Position numbers and translations under genes: made by a program | Notes under the pieces: generated by a model | Told to the model about the DNA's origin: nothing | The model's database searches: none | What the model saw: only the letters and a program-made list of their open reading frames with translations | Assembly (NCBI GenBank): GCA_964036045.1 | Contig: OZ038382.1 | Location: 126,418,556 to 126,482,555, forward strand | Direction of reading: 5' to 3' | DNA: 64,000 nt | Origin: Eutreptiella sp. 'Long Island Sound 2002' | Lineage: Eukaryota; Euglenozoa; Euglenophyceae; Eutreptiales; Eutreptiaceae | Shown: one piece after another, positions 56,236 to 64,000 of the stretch | Numbering within the stretch: the first letter of the stretch is position 1 | Layout of the letters: each line of letters begins with the position of its first letter

Positions 56236-59200
56236 CGAGCTGGGGAAAGTTGCACGAGGCGGGGTCGCACGGCAACGGTTCGGATGACAACGGGGAGGAC
56301 AAAGAACACAAAGTTGAAAAGGCCATCCATAGGCGGAGAAGGAGAAAGCCATGAAAACACGGGATCAACGGCGCAAGCGCCGGCTGCTAGGCTCCGTTTT
56401 TGTGGGCCAAGCCCCACAAAAACGGAGCCTCGCGGATTGTGCCTAATGCGCCTTGCCCACTATGGTTGCCCCATGGGCGAAAAAGGTTTGTCACATGGGC
56501 AGCAAGTAGTCATGCCAAATATTGCAAAAATATGGCAAAAAACTACCAAAACATGCCCCAAATTGGCTGTAAATCATCAAAGCGGCACCAATTTTGGCAA
56601 ATGGGATTGTTTTTCTGATTTTTTGGCCCGAGCCGGTCATTTTAAGGGGTTGTAACAAAGCCCAATTTGGCAAGCAACAGCCAATACAAAATTCAGCCCC
56701 AAATGTCCGGAGACTGCCCGGAAAAACGCTTAAAACGCCGCTAACTCACCAAAACGACCCTCGTCGGCGAAAAAAGGGAAAAGTCGCGTTCTTAGAATTG
56801 GATTTCGAACATTTTAAGGGGCAACATAGTAGGTTTTTGGAGGCCTCTGGATTTTATCCCGGGGGTCGCGTAACGTACGGTATGGACCTTGTTTTTGATG
56901 GGGCGTCAAGGCCCCACACCCCGACGCCCACCTGAAAACGATCCCCAAGGGGGGGAATTGAACAAGGTGGGGAAAGTTGCACGAGGCGGGGTCGCACGGC
57001 AAGAGTTTGGATGACAACGGGGAGGACAAAGAACACAATGGCAAAAAGACGATCCATGGGCGGAGAAGGAGAAAACCGTGAAAACACGGGATCAACGGCG
57101 CAAGCGCCGGCCGCTAGGCTCCGTTTTTGTGGGCCAAGCCCCACAAAAACGGAGCCTAGCTGGTGCTGCCTCATGCCTCTTGCCCACTATGGTTGCCCCA
57201 TGGGCGAAAAAGGCTTGTGAGATGGGCAGTAAGTATACATGCCAAATATGGCAAAAATATGGCAAAAATATGGCAAAAAAGTGCCAAAAAATGCACCAAA
57301 TTGGCCGTAAATTATCAAAACAGCACCCATATTGGCCAACGGGATTGATTTTGTGACGTTTGGGCCCGAGCCGGTCATTTTAAGGGGCTGTAACATAGCC
57401 CAATTGAGCAAGCAGCAGCCAATACAAAATTTAGCCCCTAATGTCCGGGGACTGCCCGAAAAACCGCTTAAAACGCTGCTAACTCACCAAAACGACCATC
57501 GTCGGCGAAAAAAGGGAAAAGTCGCGTTCTTAGACTTCGACTTCCATCATTTCAAGGGGCAACATGGTATGTTTTTGGAGGCCCCTGGATTTACCCAGGG
57601 GGGTGGCGTAACGTACGGTATGGACCTTGTTTTCGATGGGGCGTCAGGGGCCTCACACCCCGACGCCCACCAGAAAACAACCCCCATGGGGGGGGTTTGA
57701 ACAAGCTGGGGAAAGTTGCACGAGGCGGGGTTGACCGCAACGGTTCGGATGACAACGGGGAGGACAAAGATTCCAAAGGCAAAAAGACAATCCACAGGCG
57801 GAGAAGGAGAAAACCATGAAAACACGACTTCAACGGCGCAAGCGCCGGCCGTTAGGCTCTGTTTTGGTGGGCTAAGCCCCACAAAAACGGAGCCTAGCGG
57901 ATTCTGCCTAATGCCTCTTGCCCACTATGGTTGCCCCATGGGCGAAGAAGCCTTGTCAGATGGGCAGCAAGTAGACATGCCAAATATGGCTAAAAATATG
58001 GCAAAAAACTGCCAAAACATGCCCCAAATTGGCCGTAAATCATCAAAACAGCACCAATTTTGGCCAACCGGATTTTTTACGGACGTTTTGGCCCGAGCCG
58101 GTCATTTTAAGGGGCTGCATAGCTAAATTTGGCAAGTAGCAGCCAATACAAAATTAAGCCCCAAATGTCCGGAGACTGCCCGAAAAAATGCTTAAAAAGC
58201 CGCTAACTCACCAAAACGACCATCGTCGGCGAAAAAAGGGAAAAGTCGCGTTTTTAGAATTCGAGTACGAACATTTTAAGGGGCAACATGGTGGGTTTTT
58301 GGAGGCCTCTGGATTTTACCCCAGGGGTGGCGTAACGTACGGTATGGACCTTGTTTTCGATGTTGCGTCAGGGGCCCCACACCCCGGCGCCCACTAGAAA
58401 ACAACCCCCAGGGGGGGGAATTGAACAAGCTGGGGAAAGTTGCACGAGGTGGGGTTGCACGGCAACAGTTCGGATGACAACGGGGAGGACAAAGAACACA
58501 AAGTCGAAAAGACCATCCACAGGCGGAGAAGCAGAAAACCATGAAAACACGGGATCAACGGCGCAAGCGCCGGCCGCTAGGCTCCGTTTTGGGTGGGCCA
58601 AGCCCCACAAAGCCGGAGCCTAGCGGATTCTGCCTAACGCTTGTTGCCCAGTACGGTTGCCTCATGGGCGAAAAAGCCTTGTCAGATGGGCAGCAGGTAG
58701 ACATGCCAAGTATGGCTAAAAATATGGCAAAAAACTGCCAAAACATGCCCCAAATTGGCCGTAAATCATCAAAACGGCACCATTTTTGGCAAATGGGATT
58801 GGTTTTGTGACGTGTTGGACCAAGCCGGTCATTTTAAGGGGCTGTAACAAAGCCCAATTTGGCAAGCAACAGCCAATACAAAATTCAGCCCCAAATGTCC
58901 GGAGACTGCCCGAAAAAACGCTTAAAAAGCCGCTAACTCACCAAAACGACCCTCGTCGGCGAAAAAAGGGAAAAGTCGCGTTCTTAGAATTCGATTTCGA
59001 TCATTCTAAGGAGCAACATGGTAGGTTTTTGGAGGCCTCTGGATTTTACCCCGGGGGTCGCGCAACGTACGGTATGGACCTTGTTTTCGATGGGGCGTCA
59101 GGGGCCCCACACCCCGACGCCCACTAGAAAACAACCCCTAGGGGGGGGAATTGAACAAGCTGGGGAAAGTTGCACGAGGCGGGGTCGCACGGCAATGGAT

Positions 59201-61604
59201 CAGAATAAAACGGAGAGGACAAAGATTCCAAAGGCAAAAAGACAATCCACAGGCGGAGAAGGAGAAAACCATGAAACCACGGGATCAACGGCGCAAACGC
59301 CGGCCGCTAGGCTCCGTTTTTGTGGGCCAAGCCCCACAAAAACGGAGCCAAGCGGATTCCGCCTAATGACTCTTGCCCACTATGGTTGCCCCATGGGCGA
59401 AAAAGACTTGTGAGATGGGCAGCAAGTAGACATGCCAAATATGGCTAAAAATACGGCAAAAAACCGCCAAAACATGCCCCAAATTGGCCGTAAATCATCA
59501 AAGCGGCACCAATTTTGGCAAACGGGATTGTTTTTCTGATTTTTTGGCCCGAGCCGGTCATTTTAAGGGGCTGTAACACAGCCCAATTTGGCAAGCAACG
59601 GCCAATACAAAATTAAGCCCCAAATGTCCGGAGACTGCCCGGAAAAACGCTTAAAACACCGCTAACTCACCAAAACGACCATCGTTGGCCAAAAAAGGGA
59701 AAAGTCGCGTTCTTAGAATTCGATTTCGAACATTTTAAGGGGCAACATGGTAGGTTTTTGGAGGCCTCTGGATTTTATCCCGGGGGTCGCGTAACGTACG
59801 GTATGGACCTTGTTTTTGATGGGGCGTCAAGGGCCCCACACCCCGACGCCCACCTGAAAACAACCCCAAGGGGGGGGAATTGAACAAGGTGGGGAAAGTT
59901 GCACGAGGTGTGGTCGGAGGGCAACGGTTTGGATGGCAACAAGAAGGACAAGGAACACAAAGGTACAAATACTATTCAGAGGCGGAGAAAGGGAAACCAT
60001 GAAAACACGAGATCAACGGCGCAAACGCCGGCTGCTAGGCTGTGTTTTTGTGGGCCAAGCCCCACAAAAACGCAGCCTAGCCGGTCCTGCCTCTTGCCTC
60101 TTGCTCACTCTGGCTGCTCGTTTGGCAAAAAAGGGTTGTCGGATGGGCAGCAAGTATGCATGCCAAATATGGCATAAAATATGGCAAAAAAGTGCCAAAA
60201 AATGCACAAAATTGGCCGTAAATCATCAAGACGGCATTAATTTTGGCCAAGGGTTGATTTTCTGACGTCTTAGCCCGAGCCACTCATTTTAAGGGGCTGT
60301 AACATAGCCCAATATGCAAGCAGGAGCCAATACAAAATTCAGCACCAAATGTTCGGAGACTGCCCGAAAAACCGCTTCAAACGCCGCTAACTCACCAAAA
60401 CAACTATTGTGCGCCAAAAAAGGGAAAAGTCGTGTTCTTGGAATTCGATTTAGATCATTTTAAGGGGTAGCATGGGAGGGTTTTGAGAAGGGCTGTCTTC
60501 TTGGGGGGTGGCGTAACGTATAGTATGGACATTGCTTCCGGTGCGGGGTCAGGGGCTCCAGACCCCGACCCCCGAAGAAGCCAGCCCCCTGCGGGGGACC
60601 CAAATTGAACAAGCTGGGGAAAGTTGCACGAGGTGGGGTCGCACGGCAACGGTTTTGATGATAACGGGGAGGGCAAGGAACACAAAGGCAAAAAGACGAT
60701 TTAGAAGCGGAGAAGAGGAAAACGATGAAAAAAAACGGGATCAACGGTGCAAACGCCGGCCGCTCGGCTCCGTTTTTGTGGGCCAAGCCCCACAAAAACG
60801 GAGCCAAGTTGGTGCTGCCTCATGCCTCTTGCCGACTATGGTTGCCCCATTGGCGAAAAAGCACTGTAAGATGGACAGCAAGTATACATGCCAAATATGG
60901 CAAAAAACTGCAAAAAAAAAAAGCACAAAATTGGCCGTAAATCATCAAAACAGCACCAATTTTGGCAAACGGGATTGTTTTTCTGACGTTTTGGCCCGAA
61001 CCGGTCATTTTAAGGGGTTGTAACATAGCTTAATTTCGCAAGCAGCAGCCAATACAAAATTCAGCCCCAAATGTCCGGAGACTGCCCGAAAAACCGCTTA
61101 AAACGCTGCTACCTCACCAAAACCACCATCGTCGGCGAAAAAAGGGAAAAGTCGCGTTCGTCTTAGAAGTCGATTTTGATCATTTCAAGGGGCAACATGG
61201 TAGGACTTTGGAGGCCTCTAGATTTACCCCCGGGGGTGGCGTAACGTACGGTATGGACCTTGTTTTCGATGGGGCGTCAGGGGCCCCACACCCCGACGCC
61301 CACCAGAAAACAACCCCCATGGGGGGGATTTGAACAAGGTGGGGAAAGTTGCACGAGGCGGGGTCGCACGGCAACAGTTCGGATGACAACGGGGAGGACA
61401 AAGAACACAAAGGCAAAAAGACCATTTAGACGCGGGAAAGGAGAAAACCATGAAAACACGAGATCAACGGCGCAAGCGCCGGCCGCTAGGCTCCGTTTTT
61501 GGGGGCTAAGCCCCACAAAAACGGAGCCTCGCGGATTCTGCCTAACGCTTGTTGCCCACTATGGTTGCCCCATTGGCGAAAAAGCCTTGTGAGATGGGCA
61601 GTAA
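56235..61604. repeat. Satellite array, subfamily A, eight monomers, abrupt end
   Basis: Hairpins start at 56386, 57113, 57851, 58576, 59306, 60034, 60762 and 61485. The stretch 53345-53690 is nearly identical to 56990-57350, including the unusual GGCAAAAATATGGCAAAAATA triplication, which points to recent copying of a block. The array stops about 120 bases after the last hairpin, at GATGGGCAGTAAGTGTGG. Confidence 0.93.
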
Positions 61605-62426
61605 GTGTGGGGCAGGTCTGAAAAAAGTTTATGACCGGTTGTCTAGGACAATGGGTTTGGGGGACTCTACTATATGCCTCCTTATGCCATTGTTTTCCCG
61701 GATACGGCTACTCACGTTGATTACACCGTCCGTCCAGCTACTCTCAAATGTTGCCCTCCGGTGATGGTGCCGCGTGTCCGGTGTGCACTAGTTACACATA
61801 ACCGCTTGGCGTGTTTGACGGGGGGGGCTGCCTACTTGTGGACATCATGACAAGCAGATCACCTTGGCTCATCGAAACACATGTCATTGGCCTCCCCGCG
61901 GAGCCGGCTTGCATAGCTATGCGGTACTGGGGGGGCAATACCAAAAAAGTAGACAACTAGCATTTGCAAACATTGCCACCACATATTCAAGAATGGAATT
62001 CATCTTGACCCCGTGCCTTATGAGCGGCAAAGATTTGACATGTATTTTGGATCACAAGGAGGTGCCATCTGGGCATTTGGTCTTGTGCCTGGGGAGGGGG
62101 TTGGAGGCAACAATTGGGGGGCATGGGCATAGTCGATGATTCTTGTGTCCCTTAGGACTCGAGTGCGTGCCCCACTAGCAAGTTCCACTCGGCATCCCTC
62201 TCCTGGAGTAGCCCACACGTCTCCCACCTCCCAATTGGGGAAGGGCAAGTCTTTTGCTGGCGGGGACCCTGCCAGCAGAAGGTGTGTAAGCTCGGCCTCA
62301 CCGATGCGGATGCCACTGTCCGCTTTGCCCTCGGCGGTGCTCTGCCACTGACCCGGCCTGCGACGGCATGCAGTTGATCAACACGGCGCCTCCCTAGAGG
62401 GCCTCCAAGAAGGCAAAACTGGGGTT
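61605..62426. other. Unique sequence after the satellite, no gene recognised
   Basis: Short open frames only. A frame near 62136-62351 encodes a Ser/Pro-rich peptide with no recognised motif. Confidence 0.4.
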
Positions 62427-62900
62427 GTGGGTGACAGTGAAGCCCCCCACACTATCAGCTTCCCCTATGTGGTGACCATGAAGGATGTTGCCGCCGGTTG
62501 GGTGGGTGAAGAAGGTGAGGAGTTGGTGGCCCGTTGTGACTACTGCCTCATGAGCGGCCATTGGAAAGTGGACGGCCATTCGTGGTCCTGGCGGGGTGGG
62601 CGCGGATGGCGTTCTTTAGCGGGTGTGTGGTGCCCCTCATTCCCACCAGGCATTGCGGGGCACGCAATGATGACTCACTGGATAATGCATGGTTGTGCAT
62701 GCACAACAATGGTGACGGGGGAGCCACGTGGTGGACGAAGAACTGGATGACAAGGGGGATAGGGATGGGGATGCCGCGATGGGCAGGGCAACAAGGGACA
62801 ATAGGGCTCGGAGCCCAGGGAGAGCCCGTAGCCCGAGCCGTCCAAAAAAGACATCCAAACCCGCCTCCGCATCCAAGCCACTCCTACACTCCCACACCAC
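62427..62900 (+). pseudogene. Possible zinc-finger (BED-like) and basic-linker coding fragments
   Basis: Frame 62427-62640 encodes EGEELVARCDYCLMSGHW then a Trp/Gly-rich stretch and a further Cys; CDYC with downstream His and Cys suggests a zinc finger, perhaps BED-like. In another frame, 62728-62900 encodes an acidic stretch (DEELDDKGDRDGDAAM) followed by an Arg/Ser/Pro linker (RARSPGRARSPSRPKKTSKP). The two would need splicing or frame repair to join. The order of a zinc finger, a linker and then a coiled coil fits some transposon-encoded proteins, but this is inference. Confidence 0.3.
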
Positions 62901-62903
62901 CCT

Positions 62904-63089
62904 ATGGTGCAGCAACAACATCAACAACAACAGTAGGTTTAGCAGTAGGAGTGTCGCTCTGAGGCGGAGAATGTGCGGAAGGAGCTAGAGGTGTGTTGTC
63001 AAAGGATGGCTATGGAGGTGGAGGGGCGTAGGGTCGCGGAAAGGGAAATAGACATGCTGCAGCACCAAGTGGATTCCTTGAAGCAGTAG
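62904..63089 (+). pseudogene. Gln-rich and coiled-coil coding fragment with in-frame TAG codons
   Basis: From ATG 62904 the frame reads MVQQQHQQQQ, then TAG-GTT-TAG-CAG-TAG, then a heptad-like charged helix (ECRSEAENVRKELE ... RRVAEREIDMLQHQVDSLKQ) ending in TAG at 63087-63089. The heptad pattern and lack of helix breakers indicate a coiled coil. The three TAGs lie within the Gln run, where CAG would be expected. The preceding basic-linker frame would join with a one-base shift. Confidence 0.4.
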
Positions 63090-63697
63090 CTTGCCGCCGG
63101 CGCAATGGAAATGAGCGCTGCCCAGCGCCCATCAGCTATAGCAACAACCATAACAGAAGCAAGCACAGGCCCCCTCCACCCCCCACACACACCCAAGCCT
63201 TGCGGTTGCTGCTTGCAAGTGCACAAGCATGGATAGGACGGGCAAAGGCTGCAAGGGGACCAGTCTTTGCGATTTTTGGGGTCCTCTGTTTGCGGTTGCA
63301 GATTGTCGGGCAAATTGTGTCCCTTGACGGCATCCCGCCGCAAGTGCTGCCCACAGTGGATGTTGACTTGGCAATGGTAGCACAGTATTCCCCCAGCCGA
63401 GTTGTTGCTGTAGCAGCTAAACCCTATTTGAGTTGCCCCGTGCACCTGCACCTGTGCAGGGGGGGGATGGGATGGGATGGGAGTGTGTCCAACACCTGCC
63501 AGACACGTCGCCAGGCCGACCCTATGTGTCAGCGGCTTGTGCCACAGGCTCCCGCGCGCTGGACTCGGAGCCATGCAAACCACTACCGACCCAGTCCGAG
63601 ACCGGCGGGTGAAGTTTCCATACCCACACTCTTTGGGGACCCTGGTCGGCGTCACGTCCGAGGCTTCCGGCCCACACTCACGCACACACACACACAC
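62999..63697 (-). pseudogene. Minus-strand Cys/His-rich open frame
   Basis: This 232-codon minus-strand frame overlaps the coiled-coil fragment, so at most one is likely real over the shared part. Near 63430-63240 it encodes SCYSNNSAGGILCYHCQVNI followed by HCGQHL, with C-x10-CxxC-x4-H spacing as in the fragment at 19.5 kb. A further cluster, DWSPCSLCPSYPCLCTC, follows. It may be a zinc-binding domain of a repetitive gene family; no family is assigned. Confidence 0.3.
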
Positions 63698-64000
63698 ACC
63701 ATGTCATTCCATGACCCTGACCGGGGGGCATGGCGTGCCCCACGCAAAGCAGTCAGTGGAGTATCCGCGCTCACCCGCAAGCAGTGGCAGTCACTGCAGG
63801 TCCCACACCGTGCCGCAGCGGCTGAGGCACACAGGCGGCGGTGCACAGTCCGAGACATGATGCACGAGGTCAGGGCCGAACCACTAGACCATAGGACCAG
63901 GTCTGGAGGTATTGAGACTAGTGAGGTTTGCCAGAGGACATCACACTCACCGCGGCTCCGGGTGTGTAGCACTTGGTATGGCAGTGGTACCGCTGCCCCA
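63698..64000. other. Right edge, no gene recognised
   Basis: A short (CA)n run near 63682-63700 precedes GC-rich sequence with small overlapping open frames. A coding exon continuing beyond the window cannot be excluded. Confidence 0.35.

Noticed and set aside
43555-61604. Helitron or CRISPR-like interpretation of the hairpin array
   Set aside because: CTAG lies inside the stem, not after it, no Rep/helicase coding is present, and monomers are about 728 bp with no short spacers. Plain satellite is the simpler reading.

Overview
The window is nuclear DNA from a single-celled eukaryote that probably has a cilium or flagellum. The evidence is a spliced gene for the BBSome subunit BBS4, a eukaryote-type fused glutamate synthase large chain, and large amounts of repeats. 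No bacterial operon features, rRNA or tRNA were recognised. The lineage cannot be fixed from the sequence alone; a flagellate alga or other protist is an inference.

Layout. (1) 1-2481, minus strand: an uninterrupted 827-codon N-terminal part of glutamate synthase, running off the left edge. (2) 2482-6100: no gene recognised. (3) 6107-10560: a retroelement made of a 118-bp near-perfect palindrome, then one long plus-strand reading frame with an N-terminal GIY-YIG nuclease-like motif and a C-terminal reverse-transcriptase-like domain. The frame is broken only by two in-frame stops. (4) 12172-21350: seven exons of BBS4, including a 5.1-kb intron that holds repeats and a minus-strand Cys/His zinc-finger fragment. 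The 3' exons were not found. (5) 21.7-23.7 kb: Ser-rich and Cys-rich coding fragments. (6) 23.7-27.4 kb: a G-tract/minisatellite/GC-rich block bounded by a 14-bp inverted repeat, with frameshifted minus-strand coding remnants. (7) 28.09-28.85 kb: an unrecognised 252-codon open frame. (8) 28.95-61.6 kb: a long mosaic satellite. (9) 61.6-64 kb: fragments of one or two zinc-finger/coiled-coil proteins.

The most unusual part is the satellite. Its monomer is about 728 bp and comes in three subfamilies (A, B, C), each with a strong hairpin at the same phase. Subfamilies alternate without losing register, and most switches fall at a shared TTGAACAAG-like motif. Hairpins A and C differ by paired compensatory changes. 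A separate 1.9-3.4-kb composite module, with its own 16-bp-arm palindrome and CA-rich satellite, interrupts the array three times.

The GIY-YIG/RT element is the best candidate for a little-described system. It resembles Penelope-like elements with the nuclease at the N-terminus, but has a YRDN active-site motif, long insertions between RT motifs and an adjacent palindrome. Its two stops (TAA, TAG), and three TAGs in a Gln-rich stretch near 62.93 kb, are each one C-to-T change from a Gln codon. That suggests C-to-T decay or, less likely, stop recoding. The intact host genes use ordinary Gln codons. All functional calls come from reading motifs; no database search was possible.
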